A stretch of DNA of 64,000 nucleotides from JAHKLT01 sp046197865 (lineage in GTDB: Archaea > Methanobacteriota > Methanobacteria > Methanobacteriales > Methanobacteriaceae), in contig NZ_CP166990.1 in the NCBI RefSeq assembly GCF_046197865.1, positions 1,426,001 to 1,490,000 on the forward strand, in the 5' to 3' direction. A model generated the notes under the pieces. It did no database searches and was not told where the DNA came from. It worked only from the letters and a program-made list of their open reading frames with translations. The translations under genes and the position numbers were made by a program. Of the stretch, positions 52,408 through 60,983 are shown piece by piece. How positions within the stretch are numbered: the first letter of the stretch is position 1; every line of letters begins with the position of its first letter.

Positions 52408-53361
52408 ATGGAAAGTATAAATGTTGGTGTTATTGGTGTAGGTGCAATGGGTTATAACCATGCTCGTGTTTATTATAGATTAGAAAATGCTAATTTAATT
52501 GCTGTTTCTGATGTGAGTGAACAAACTTTAAATAAAGTATGTAAAAAATATGATGCAAAAGGATATAATGATTATGAAGATTTATTAAAAGACCCTGAAA
52601 TTGATGTTGTAAGTGTTTGTGTACCTACAACTCACCATCATAATGTAGTTATGGAAGCTATTAAACATGGAAAACATGTTTTAGTAGAAAAACCAATTGC
52701 ATTTACTGTTGAAGAAGCTGAAGAAATGATAGCTGCTGCAAAAGAAAAAGGAGTTATTCTTGGAACAGGACATGTTGAAAGATTTAATCCTGCAGTACAA
52801 AAAGCTAAAGAATTAATTGAAAACGATGTTATTGGAGATGTTGTATCTGCATCTGCAAAAAGAGTTGGGCCATTTCCTCCTAGAATTAAAGATGTTGGAG
52901 TAGCTATTGATTTAGCTATTCATGATTTAGACGTAATGTACTATCTTTTTGATGAAGATGTAAATCAAATTTATGCAACAATGGGTAGTATTTTAGAAAA
53001 ATGTGGATATGAAGACCATGCAGAAATAATGGTAAATTTTAAATATGGTATTACTGGAATACTTGAAGTAAACTGGCTTACTCCGTATAAAAGAAGAGAA
53101 ATTGAAATTACTGGAACCGATGGCATTATTTCTGTAGATTATATTGAACAGAGTATTGATGTTCATGGTAAATTTGCTCAAGACATTGAAGTAAAACATG
53201 AAGAACCATTAAAAGAAGAATTAAGTTCATTTTTAAATTCCGTAGCTAATAATGAAGAACCTACTATCACTGGTGAAGATGGTTTGAATGCTCTTAAAAT
53301 GGTTATAGCTGCTCAAAAATCATCAAAAGAAGAAAGACCAATAAATTTTGATGAAATATAA
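52408..53361 (+). CDS. Gfo/Idh/MocA family oxidoreductase
   Basis: A 317-residue NAD(P)-dependent oxidoreductase. The Rossmann domain begins VGVIGVGAMGYNHARVYYRL (about residues 5-24), followed by CVPTTHHHNVVMEAIKHGKH (about 71-90) and the EKP motif (LVEKPIA, about 92-98). The C-terminal sugar-binding domain has HVERFNPAV and DLAIHDLDVMYYL. The substrate is probably a nucleotide sugar or other polyol, perhaps for surface glycans. It lies 17 bases after hemC but is not tied to it in function. Confidence 0.87.
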   Translation: MESINVGVIGVGAMGYNHARVYYRLENANLIAVSDVSEQTLNKVCKKYDAKGYNDYEDLLKDPEIDVVSVCVPTTHHHNVVMEAIKHGKHVLVEKPIAFTVEEAEEMIAAAKEKGVILGTGHVERFNPAVQKAKELIENDVIGDVVSASAKRVGPFPPRIKDVGVAIDLAIHDLDVMYYLFDEDVNQIYATMGSILEKCGYEDHAEIMVNFKYGITGILEVNWLTPYKRREIEITGTDGIISVDYIEQSIDVHGKFAQDIEVKHEEPLKEELSSFLNSVANNEEPTITGEDGLNALKMVIAAQKSSKEERPINFDEI

Positions 53362-53380
53362 TTAACTTATAGGTGATTAT

Positions 53381-53995
53381 ATGAAAAAAGAATTAATAAA
53401 TAAAGCTCAAGATTTAAGATCTCATGGTTTTACAACTGGAGAGATAGCTGACGAGCTGAATGTATCTATTGATACAGCAAGATGGTTAACTTTACAAAAA
53501 ACAACTGAAGAAAAAAATGATGCACCTCTGGACTTTGCAATTAACTGGGAAAATTTAGGTGGAAACTCAACACGTTTAAAATTTGTTTCAGGTGCATTAA
53601 GTGATATTGCATTATCACATGGAGAAGCTGATGTTGTAGTAGGAATAGCTGTTAGTGGAGTTCCTTTTGCAACAATGATGGCTGATTTTTTAGACGAAGT
53701 ATCTGAAAATAGAACTTCATTAGCTGTTTTTCACCCAAATAAACATAGAAAGGATAAAAAAAGTGATAGTGGTGAAGGTGCTATAAGTGGCAATTTTGGT
53801 TCTGTAAATGGGAAAAAAGTAGTTATTGTTGATGATGTTATTACAAGTGGAAATACTGTTAAAGAAGTAATTCATTCAGTTAAAGAAAATGGTGGAGACC
53901 CTATTGTTGTAACAGTTTTAATTGATAAAGCAGGACTATCTGAAATTGATAGTGTTCCTATTGAATCACTTGTTAAAGTAACTAGGCTTGGTTAA
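53381..53995 (+). CDS. Orotate phosphoribosyltransferase-like regulator (GfcR type)
   Basis: A 204-residue protein with an N-terminal helix-turn-helix (LRSHGFTTGEIADELNVSID, about residues 12-31) fused to a PRTase domain whose PRPP loop is VVIVDDVITSGNTVKEV (about 145-161). Archaeal proteins of this build are labelled orotate phosphoribosyltransferase-like; the haloarchaeal GfcR is a transcription regulator of sugar catabolism. The HTH makes a regulatory role more likely than orotate conversion. AGGTGATT precedes the ATG. Confidence 0.85.
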   Translation: MKKELINKAQDLRSHGFTTGEIADELNVSIDTARWLTLQKTTEEKNDAPLDFAINWENLGGNSTRLKFVSGALSDIALSHGEADVVVGIAVSGVPFATMMADFLDEVSENRTSLAVFHPNKHRKDKKSDSGEGAISGNFGSVNGKKVVIVDDVITSGNTVKEVIHSVKENGGDPIVVTVLIDKAGLSEIDSVPIESLVKVTRLG

Positions 53996-54009
53996 TTACT
54001 TTAATATAT

Positions 54010-54045
54010 TAATTTTTTTACTTTTTTTACTTATTTTTTTATAAA
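54010..54045 (+). terminator. Poly-T terminator of the PyrE-like gene
   Basis: Three T-runs of seven bases each within 40 bases of the stop. It is a typical archaeal U-tract terminator. The rest of the 368-base gap up to 54363 holds the TATA-like site and 23-codon frame described next. Confidence 0.5.
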
Positions 54046-54183
54046 TTTTAATTTCATTAATAATTTTTTGAATAAATATACTCAATAAATCAATATATTA
54101 ATTTTTCACAGGAAATATTGAACATTGTTTATAGTTTTAAAAATTACCTATTCCTTTATATACGTTAACTTACAAATTATAGT

Positions 54184-54255
54184 ATGAAGTTACATAAAAA
54201 GAATTATTTAATATACAGACATGAAATAAAGCCTGAAAATTATCACAAAAACTAG
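54184..54255 (+). CDS. Possible 23-residue leader or small protein
   Basis: ATG at 54184 opens a frame of 23 codons rich in lysine, histidine and tyrosine (MKLHKKNYLIYRHEIKPENY). A good TATA box (TTTATATA, about 54154-54161) lies 25-30 bases before it, so transcription would begin almost at the ATG, which would make a leaderless message. The frame could instead be chance within a 180-base leader of the gene at 54364. There is no further support. Confidence 0.2.
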   Translation: MKLHKKNYLIYRHEIKPENYHKN

Positions 54256-54363
54256 TAATAAATCTAATAATTTCTGAAAAAATATACAAACTGATTAAAA
54301 AAAATGAATTATTTCAAAAAATTTCCAAGGTTTTAATAAAAAAAGTTAGGTAAGTGATTAAAA

Positions 54364-54705
54364 ATGTATAAAAAAAATATTGATATTATTGATGATGGTG
54401 AAATCAACATTCTACCACAACACTACAAAGAAATAAAAAGAGATTATCTTTGTAGAAAAGAAAGCAAATATGGATTATATAAAAAATACTTTATTAAATA
54501 TAATATTGACAAAGATACATTTATGGAAATATTAAATCTAATTAGATGTGAATCTAAAATGCCAGTATATGGAACTAAAAGAAAAGATAAAAGAAAACAT
54601 AACCCATTTAGTTTCCATGATAAACATCCAAAATCCTATAAAATTAATGGAACATATGAAAATAATAGTGGGTTTCGAAAAAACGAAACACACTTAAAAA
54701 ATTAA
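54364..54705 (+). CDS. Uncharacterised small basic protein
   Basis: A 113-residue, lysine-rich protein (for example YLCRKESKYGLYKKYFIKYN and YGTKRKDKRKHNPFSFHDKH) that I do not recognise. The first half may fold into helices; the second half is basic and polar and could bind nucleic acid. AAGTGATT stands just before the ATG. Near the 3' end GTTTCG and CGAAAC (54672-54689) can form a stem. It converges on aRF1 with two bases between stops. Confidence 0.55.
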   Translation: MYKKNIDIIDDGEINILPQHYKEIKRDYLCRKESKYGLYKKYFIKYNIDKDTFMEILNLIRCESKMPVYGTKRKDKRKHNPFSFHDKHPKSYKINGTYENNSGFRKNETHLKN

Positions 54706-54707
54706 TT

Positions 54708-55940
54708 TTAATTAACTTTATATCTTAAGATAGCTGCAATGCCTCCAAAGGCTTTAAATAGCTGCATACCTTCTTCTGTTTCTGTTGAAATAAACTCAAC
54801 ATCTGAACCTACTTCTTCTGCAAGTTCAACAAAATCTTCAATCAATGTTTTTGAATCTGTTTCTTTCATTTTTTCATTACATTTCTCACAAGATTCATTT
54901 ACATCAGATTTTGGATCTATTGTAATTTGTTTTTCATGAGAACAATTAGCACATCTTAATGTTTTCCTTGTAAGAAGTAAATCTTCAGATAATAAAAGAG
55001 TGTCAACTGCACCAATTAATAGATTATTTCTAACTTCAGCCTCACCATAAGAAGCTAGACCATCTTCTTTAATAAGTTCTTGTAAAAAGGATTGGACAAT
55101 TTTTTTCTCTTTCATTACATCTAATTCTTCTAATAAATCAGAAGATTTATCAATTACTTCTCTAATACCAAATTCACCAGTATAAGATGTATCAACAGTA
55201 GTAATGATTTTATCTTTTATTTCATAGTTAAGATAATCTCCTTGAACAAATTCTTCTTTAGTGTGACCTGGTCCACCAATAATAACTCCAGTTAAATCTT
55301 CCATATCTAAGAAAGCATCATTCATATGCTCTCCAATTCTTTTTTTAAATTCATGTGCAGCTAAATCAATTACACGATCAAATCTTCTCTGAGATTGACC
55401 ACCTGCTTTATGCTTACCTGGAACACCACTAGTTAAATGAGTTAAAATATCTATACGTTTTCCTCTTAATGTAGCTATTGTAGCTTCTTTTCTATCAATA
55501 ACTGCTATCCCATATGTTTCTTTAACTTCGATCATGTATTCTAATGGTTCTAAAAAGAATTCATTATTACATTGATACCAATATGTTTGAATCGGCTCAG
55601 GAGGTTCAAAAACATAAGTTTCCATTTTTTCTGTACCAGGACCACCTTTTGGAATCATACCTACAAATAAAACCAGCCCATTAGCTGGTGGTTTTTTAAA
55701 TAAACGGATTCTTTGCAAGATAACTTCAATAGCTGATTGAACATTTTTTTTAGTTTGTTTACTTTTTATGTTAGCACTTTGTCCAAGTTCATCCCTCATG
55801 TGTTTTCCAACATCACTTAGTTGTTTATCAGGAGGAATATAAACTGAAACAAGCTCTGTTCCCCTACCTTTCTTTTCTGATAGCTCTTTTAATGTTTTTT
55901 TAAATTCATATAATTCTTTTGATGATATATCTGATGACAT
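54708..55940 (-). CDS. prf1: Peptide chain release factor aRF1
   Basis: A 410-residue class I release factor recognising all three stop codons. The stop-recognition domain contains NIKSKQTKKNVQSA (about residues 57-70), the catalytic GGQ sits in KHKAGGQSQRRFDR (about 176-189), and a C-terminal domain with four cysteines (CANCSH and CEKCNE) binds aRF3/Pelota-type partners. I start at 55940 (MSSDISS) because GGAGAA precedes it; the in-frame ATG at 55958 overlaps that site. Confidence 0.94.
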   Translation of the reverse strand: MSSDISSKELYEFKKTLKELSEKKGRGTELVSVYIPPDKQLSDVGKHMRDELGQSANIKSKQTKKNVQSAIEVILQRIRLFKKPPANGLVLFVGMIPKGGPGTEKMETYVFEPPEPIQTYWYQCNNEFFLEPLEYMIEVKETYGIAVIDRKEATIATLRGKRIDILTHLTSGVPGKHKAGGQSQRRFDRVIDLAAHEFKKRIGEHMNDAFLDMEDLTGVIIGGPGHTKEEFVQGDYLNYEIKDKIITTVDTSYTGEFGIREVIDKSSDLLEELDVMKEKKIVQSFLQELIKEDGLASYGEAEVRNNLLIGAVDTLLLSEDLLLTRKTLRCANCSHEKQITIDPKSDVNESCEKCNEKMKETDSKTLIEDFVELAEEVGSDVEFISTETEEGMQLFKAFGGIAAILRYKVN

Positions 55941-56059
55941 AATATTCTCCAATAACAATAAAATTAGTAAAAATGAGATTTCATAAATAATAATATATAA
56001 CTATATTATTTATTATAAATAAAGATTTTTGAAAAATGAGATTTTTAAAGCAAAAAAAA

Positions 56060-56419
56060 TTATTTTTTAGTTTTTAAAAGTAAAATATGGCATGTAACTA
56101 TAATAGCTATAGCTAGTAGTAAAATTCTTATGTAAAAAGTATCTACAAAAATAATAGATATTGAAATCATTAAACAAACAAATATTATGCTATTTCTTTT
56201 AACTTCAGGTGGTACTCCTACCTTATTCCTATAATTTTCAATATAGCTTCCAAAATATTTATTCTTTTTAAGCCAATCATCAGCTTTTTTAGAACTTCTT
56301 GAGAAGAAGAAAGCTGCAGCTAAAATAAAAGGAGTTGTAGGTAAAATTGGTAGTATTATTCCAATAAAACCAATACCCACAAAAGAAAACCCTAAACCTA
56401 AATAAATTTTCTTTTTCAT
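56060..56419 (-). CDS. DUF454 (YbaN-like) membrane protein
   Basis: A 119-residue protein with three or four hydrophobic helices. It begins KKKIYLGLGFSFVGIGFIGI, then ILPTTPFILAAAFFFSRSSKKADDWL, the hallmark of DUF454, and WLKKNKYFGSYIENYRNKVG. The function is unknown. Its ATG follows the catalase TAG with no spacing, so it is likely translated by coupling with katA, which suggests a shared role in oxidative stress. Confidence 0.85.
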   Translation of the reverse strand: MKKKIYLGLGFSFVGIGFIGIILPILPTTPFILAAAFFFSRSSKKADDWLKKNKYFGSYIENYRNKVGVPPEVKRNSIIFVCLMISISIIFVDTFYIRILLLAIAIIVTCHILLLKTKK

Positions 56420-57925
56420 CTAATTTAAGGTTGCTTTTACTCTGTCTTCTTGTGACATTTCAGCTAATTCTTTGACTTTACTAAAATCAAGTTTTAATCC
56501 TTCAGCTACTCTTGTTCCATAATCAACATCTGCTTTATAAAATAAAGCACATTGTCTATATTGAAGATTTTCATTTGCATTAGAAATATGTCCTAAAATA
56601 TTTGAAATAAGGTTATTCTTATTCTTATCATCTAAAACTCTTCTATAAAATTCTCCAACTTGAACAAAATCAACATCTTCTGTTGGACGAGTATGTCTAT
56701 CAAGTACAGCATCTAATTCAAATACTGGAGGTTTAAATGATATATCAGGTTTTGGGCCTCCCAAAGTACTCGGATAATAATTTGGATATGGATTTTCTTC
56801 GTCCATATTCATGTACCCATCTCTTTGATTTGTAGAAATTTCAGCATTTTTAGCATGATTAACAGGAATTTGACTATGATTAATACCTAATCTATACCTA
56901 TGTGCATCTTCATATGCAAATAATCTTCCTTGAAGTAATTTATCAGGAGAAGGTCCAATTCCAGGAACAAAATGAGATGGTGAGAAAGCAGCTTGTTCAA
57001 TTTGATTAAAGAAATTAGTTGGATTTTTATTTAAAACCAATTTTCCAAGTGGAATTAAAGGATAATCTCCATGATACCATACTTTGGTAATATCAAATGG
57101 ATCAAATTCATATTCCATAGCTTCTTCATTTGTCATTATTTGAACATAAACATCCCACTGAGGATATTCACCATTTTGAATTGAAACATATAAATCTTCA
57201 GTTGCATGATTTGGATTTTCACCAGCTAATTTTTCAGCCTCTTCAGCAGTTAATGTTTTATTTCCAAGTGTGGTTTTAAAATGATATTTAACCCATACAT
57301 ATTCTTCATCTTCAGTATACCACAGATAAGTATGACTTGAAAAACCGTCCATATGTCTAAAATCTTGTGGTGTTCCACGATCTGTAAATAAGAAGGTTGC
57401 TTGATGTAATGATTCCGGAGTAAGTGACATGAAATCCCAAAACGCATTAGGATCTGGTAAATTAGTAATAGGATTTCTTTTTTGAGTATGGATAAAATCG
57501 GGAAATTTTATAGCATCTCGAATGAAAAATATTGGTATATTATTTCCTACTAAATCATAATTACCCTCTTCAGTGTAAAACTTAAGTGCAAATCCTCTTG
57601 GATCTCTTGCAGAATCGGCTGATCCTCTTTCTCCACCAACAGTGGAAAATCTAGCTAAAACTTCTGTTTTTTTACCTATTTTTTCTAAAAACTTTGCTCG
57701 AGTATATTTTGAAAGGTCATGTGTAACTTCAAAATAACCAAATGCCCCTGCACCTTTTGCATGAACAACTCTCTCAGGAATCCTTTCTCTTGAAAAATGA
57801 GCTAATTTTTCAAGTAAATGAGAATCTTGAAGCAATGTATATCCTTCTTTACTTCCTGTTGTAATAGATGCCTGATCATTATAAACAGGTTCACCTTCAT
57901 TAGTTGTTAACTTTTTATTAGACAT
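56420..57925 (-). CDS. katA: Heme catalase
   Basis: A 501-residue monofunctional clade-3-like catalase that breaks down hydrogen peroxide. The distal histidine is in RVVHAKGAGAFGYFEVT (about residues 48-64), the catalytic asparagine is in YDLVGNNIPIFFIRD (about 127-141), and the proximal tyrosine is in RLFAYEDAHRYRLG (about 333-346). All key residues are present and the length is normal. GGAG lies before the ATG. Methanogens of this group lack classical heme synthesis, so activity may depend on imported heme. Catalase is patchy among Methanobrevibacter, consistent with transfer. Confidence 0.96.
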   Translation of the reverse strand: MSNKKLTTNEGEPVYNDQASITTGSKEGYTLLQDSHLLEKLAHFSRERIPERVVHAKGAGAFGYFEVTHDLSKYTRAKFLEKIGKKTEVLARFSTVGGERGSADSARDPRGFALKFYTEEGNYDLVGNNIPIFFIRDAIKFPDFIHTQKRNPITNLPDPNAFWDFMSLTPESLHQATFLFTDRGTPQDFRHMDGFSSHTYLWYTEDEEYVWVKYHFKTTLGNKTLTAEEAEKLAGENPNHATEDLYVSIQNGEYPQWDVYVQIMTNEEAMEYEFDPFDITKVWYHGDYPLIPLGKLVLNKNPTNFFNQIEQAAFSPSHFVPGIGPSPDKLLQGRLFAYEDAHRYRLGINHSQIPVNHAKNAEISTNQRDGYMNMDEENPYPNYYPSTLGGPKPDISFKPPVFELDAVLDRHTRPTEDVDFVQVGEFYRRVLDDKNKNNLISNILGHISNANENLQYRQCALFYKADVDYGTRVAEGLKLDFSKVKELAEMSQEDRVKATLN

Positions 57926-58098
57926 TTTAAAAACTCCTCAAATATTTACTTAGTTTTGCAAATATTTTTCTATAATTATATATAAATAAACAGTGATTAA
58001 TATATTTTACTAAAAAATCTGAGGAAATTAAAAAATATTTTATAAATTAAGAAATACTTTTATTCTTTAAATAATATAAATTAATGTAAGGTGTCAAA

Positions 58099-58770
58099 AT
58101 GAGAATAGTTGTTGCAATCGGAGGATCCGTACTTTTAAATAATTATGATTCTAAAAAATTTCAAGAATATAGAGAAATTTTAGAAAATTTATATGCTGAA
58201 CATGAAATATTTGTTGTAGTAGGAGGAGGTGTCCCTGCAAGAGAATATATAAATATTGTTAGAGGATTAAATGGAGGAGAAGCTATTTGTGATGATATTG
58301 GAATAGAAGTCACAAGAATTAATGCTAAATTGCTTTCAATAGCTTTAGGATCTCATGCTTATCAAAAAGTTCCTCACAACTTCCAAGAAGCTTTAGAATA
58401 TTCAGCTACAGGAAAAATAATAGTGATGGGTGGAACAGAACCAGCTCATAGTACAGATGCTGTATCAGCAATACTTGCAGAATATGTTAATGCAGATATT
58501 TTAGTTAATTTAACATCTGTTGATGGAATGTATGATAAAGATCCTAATAAATTTGAAGATGCTAAATTAATTAGTGAAATTACAGCTGATGAAATGTTAA
58601 GCTTTATTCAAGGAAAAGATACTAAAGCAGGAACTTATGAATTTTTTGATATGACAGCTATTCAAATGATTAAACGTTCTTCTATTAAAACAATTATAGC
58701 TAATGGTTATAATCCAGAAAATCTTGAAAAAATAATTAATGGAGAAAAAATAGGTACTCTTATAATTTAG
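58099..58770 (+). CDS. pyrH: UMP kinase (uridylate kinase), archaeal type
   Basis: A 223-residue amino-acid-kinase-fold enzyme converting UMP to UDP with ATP. The start RIVVAIGGSVL (residues 2-12), VVVGGGVPAREYI (about 38-50), GGTEPAHSTDAVSA (about 114-127) and VNLTSVDGMYDKDPNKF (about 138-154) are the usual motifs. The length fits archaeal PyrH. GGTGT precedes the ATG. tatD follows directly. Confidence 0.93.
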   Translation: MRIVVAIGGSVLLNNYDSKKFQEYREILENLYAEHEIFVVVGGGVPAREYINIVRGLNGGEAICDDIGIEVTRINAKLLSIALGSHAYQKVPHNFQEALEYSATGKIIVMGGTEPAHSTDAVSAILAEYVNADILVNLTSVDGMYDKDPNKFEDAKLISEITADEMLSFIQGKDTKAGTYEFFDMTAIQMIKRSSIKTIIANGYNPENLEKIINGEKIGTLII

Positions 58771-58783
58771 GTTGTTTGAAAAA

Positions 58784-59572
58784 ATGGATAATCTTATTGA
58801 TATTGGAATTAACTTGATGCATCCTTCTTTTAAAAAAGATAGGGAGCAAATCATTAAAAATGGTAAAAAAGTAGGAGTTAATAAGTATATAATTACTGGA
58901 ACTACTATAAAATCCAGTCAAGAAGCAAAAGATTATTCTGGAAAGTTTCAGAACACATTATATTCAACTGCAGGAGTTCACCCACATAATGCTAAAGATT
59001 GTAATGAAGAAACATTAAAGCAGATTGAAGAATTATCTACATTTGATCAAGTAATAGCTATTGGTGAATGTGGCTTAGATTATAATAGAAATTTTTCAAA
59101 GCCTCGAATTCAAAGAAAATGGTTTGAAAAACAGGTTCAACTAGCTCAAAAATTAAATATGCCTTTGTTTTTACATGAAAGAGATGCTCATGAAGATTTA
59201 TATAATATTTTAGAAGAATATCCTGATATGGCTCAAAAATCTGTTATTCATTGTTTTACAGGTACTAAAGAAGAAGTTAAAAACTACTTAGATTTAGGTT
59301 GTTATATTGGAGTTACAGGTTGGGTTTGTGATATGAAAAGAGGTAGATCTTTACAAGAAGCTGTTAGAATTATTCCACCTGAAAAGATGATGATTGAAAC
59401 TGATGCTCCTTTTTTAATTCCTAAAAATTTTGATGAAAAGATAAAAAATAATAGAAATGAGCCAAAATATTTACCCCATATATTAAAAACAATTAGTAAA
59501 TATAAAAATATAGATGCTGATAAATTAGCTATTGAAATTACAAAAACAACAAAAAGTTTTTTTAATATTTAA
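58784..59572 (+). CDS. TatD family metal-dependent hydrolase
   Basis: A 262-residue TIM-barrel hydrolase or DNase. The motifs are LIDIGINLMHPSF at the start, AGVHPHNAKD (about residues 65-74), AIGECGLDYNRN (about 94-105), LFLHERDAHED (about 131-141), IHCFTGT (about 157-163) and METDAPFL-like IETDAPFLIP (about 206-215). The first metal site normally reads DxHxH; here it is replaced by GINLMHP, a common variant. I start at the ATG at 58784 rather than a TTG at 58772. Confidence 0.87.
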   Translation: MDNLIDIGINLMHPSFKKDREQIIKNGKKVGVNKYIITGTTIKSSQEAKDYSGKFQNTLYSTAGVHPHNAKDCNEETLKQIEELSTFDQVIAIGECGLDYNRNFSKPRIQRKWFEKQVQLAQKLNMPLFLHERDAHEDLYNILEEYPDMAQKSVIHCFTGTKEEVKNYLDLGCYIGVTGWVCDMKRGRSLQEAVRIIPPEKMMIETDAPFLIPKNFDEKIKNNRNEPKYLPHILKTISKYKNIDADKLAIEITKTTKSFFNI

Positions 59573-59607
59573 AAAAATAATTTAATAAAATAAATAATGG
59601 TGAAAAA

Positions 59608-59796
59608 ATGATTGAATCACATAAACATTGTCCTATTTGTGGAGCACCAATTCCACTTAAAGAAAGAGTTTGCTCTCCAGATTGTGAAAAAGTATATAAT
59701 GACAGAGTTAATAAATCTCAAAAAAGTAGAATAGTATTATTCATAGTATTACTTATTTTCATAGGTATTTGGGCTTATATGACTTTTTTAAGTTAA
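59608..59796 (+). CDS. DUF2116 zinc-ribbon membrane protein
   Basis: A 62-residue protein with an N-terminal zinc ribbon (HCPICGAPIP, residues 7-16, and VCSPDCEKVY, about 25-34) and one C-terminal membrane helix (IVLFIVLLIFIGIWAYM, about 42-58). This is the DUF2116 layout, of unknown function and found in archaea. TGGTGAAAAA precedes the ATG. It is the first of three short genes with gaps of about ten bases or less. Confidence 0.85.
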   Translation: MIESHKHCPICGAPIPLKERVCSPDCEKVYNDRVNKSQKSRIVLFIVLLIFIGIWAYMTFLS

Positions 59797-59805
59797 ATTG
59801 ATATA

Positions 59806-60129
59806 ATGATACTTTCTTCAACTAATACATTAGAAAATAAACAGATAATTAGTTATAATGGCCTTGTAACTGGAGAATCATTAATTGGATCTAATGTATA
59901 CAAAGATTTGTTTTCTGGAGTCCGTGATGTTGTTGGTGGAAGAACTTCAAGATATGAAGTTGAAATTCAAAAAGCTAGAGAATTAGCCTTAGATAGTATG
60001 AAAATGAAGGCTGAAGAATTAGATGCTAATGCTATTATAGGCCTTAAAATTTCTTATAATAATTTAGGTGGAACAATGGGAAATACTATTCTTGTAACTG
60101 CCTATGGTACAGCTATTACTTATAAATAG
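59806..60129 (+). CDS. YbjQ/UPF0145 family protein
   Basis: A 107-residue soluble protein matching the YbjQ (UPF0145) family: TLENKQIISYNGLVTGES near the start, VYKDLFSGVRDVVGGRTSRY (about residues 32-51), ALDSMKMKAEELDANAIIG (about 62-80) and TAYGTAITY at the end. Family members form pentamers and the biochemical role is unknown, although a heavy-metal-binding label is in use. It lies nine bases after the zinc-ribbon gene and five bases before a related membrane protein gene. Confidence 0.88.
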   Translation: MILSSTNTLENKQIISYNGLVTGESLIGSNVYKDLFSGVRDVVGGRTSRYEVEIQKARELALDSMKMKAEELDANAIIGLKISYNNLGGTMGNTILVTAYGTAITYK

Positions 60130-60134
60130 ATATT

Positions 60135-60983
60135 ATGAAATTAGATATTCCAAAAGAAAGATTAACCTATCTTAGAGAAGCAGGTTTGTGTATTTCTCTT
60201 GGAACAATATCTGGACTTTTAACTTATTTTCTTTTTTTATATTTTGGAATTGATATTTTTGGATGGAATCTAGGTTTAATTTTTGCTCCATTAGTTGCAG
60301 GTTATGTGGAGACTTACTTGTCAAATAAAATTATAGGTGAAAGCATAGGTGCAATTAGTGCTTTTATTTTATTTTTAGTAACAGTTATCTATGGTTTTAT
60401 TATAGCTAATTCTACACTTGGAATAAATATTATAACTGGTCTTAGTATTGTTGTTATATTACAAGCTGCACTACCTACTTTAATTAATTATTTTTTACTT
60501 GTAGTTATAATTGGAATTATTTCATATGCTTTTGGATTTTTTAAAAAAATTACAGATTATTTATATTATAAGTTTTCACTGCTTTATTATGATTTAACTG
60601 GAAAACCAATTACTCATAAATTAAAAAAAGGTATTGAATATGATGAAAACATTAGTAATATTGATATAAATGATTTAGGAATATTATTTATAAGTTCTGA
60701 AGATTTATTAACTGATGTTACAAAATATATTGGAGTATATGAAGGAAAAACGATTTTTCCAAAAGATATGCATATTGTTTCTGTAGATTTTAAAGGAAAA
60801 GAAAAAAAAGTTTTACATAATCTTCAAAAAGCTAAAGATCAAGCATTATTAAATTTATCAGAAGATGCAAAAAAAGATGGTTGTAATTGTATCTTAAACT
60901 TATCAATAGAATATGATTCTGTTGGTTTTGGTGGAGATAGTTATCAAGTTGTAGCTAAAGGCACTGGTGTTAGAATAGGTTAA
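60135..60983 (+). CDS. Membrane protein with C-terminal YbjQ-like domain
   Basis: A 282-residue protein. The first 145 residues form about four membrane helices (for example GTISGLLTYFLFLYFGI and LINYFLLVVIIGIISYAFGF). The C-terminal 100 residues resemble YbjQ: GILFISSEDLLTDVTKYIG, then KAKDQALLNLSEDAKKDGCN and VVAKGTGVRIG. So a soluble YbjQ protein and a membrane-bound version are encoded side by side, which suggests a common complex at the membrane. The function is unknown. Confidence 0.72.
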   Translation: MKLDIPKERLTYLREAGLCISLGTISGLLTYFLFLYFGIDIFGWNLGLIFAPLVAGYVETYLSNKIIGESIGAISAFILFLVTVIYGFIIANSTLGINIITGLSIVVILQAALPTLINYFLLVVIIGIISYAFGFFKKITDYLYYKFSLLYYDLTGKPITHKLKKGIEYDENISNIDINDLGILFISSEDLLTDVTKYIGVYEGKTIFPKDMHIVSVDFKGKEKKVLHNLQKAKDQALLNLSEDAKKDGCNCILNLSIEYDSVGFGGDSYQVVAKGTGVRIG

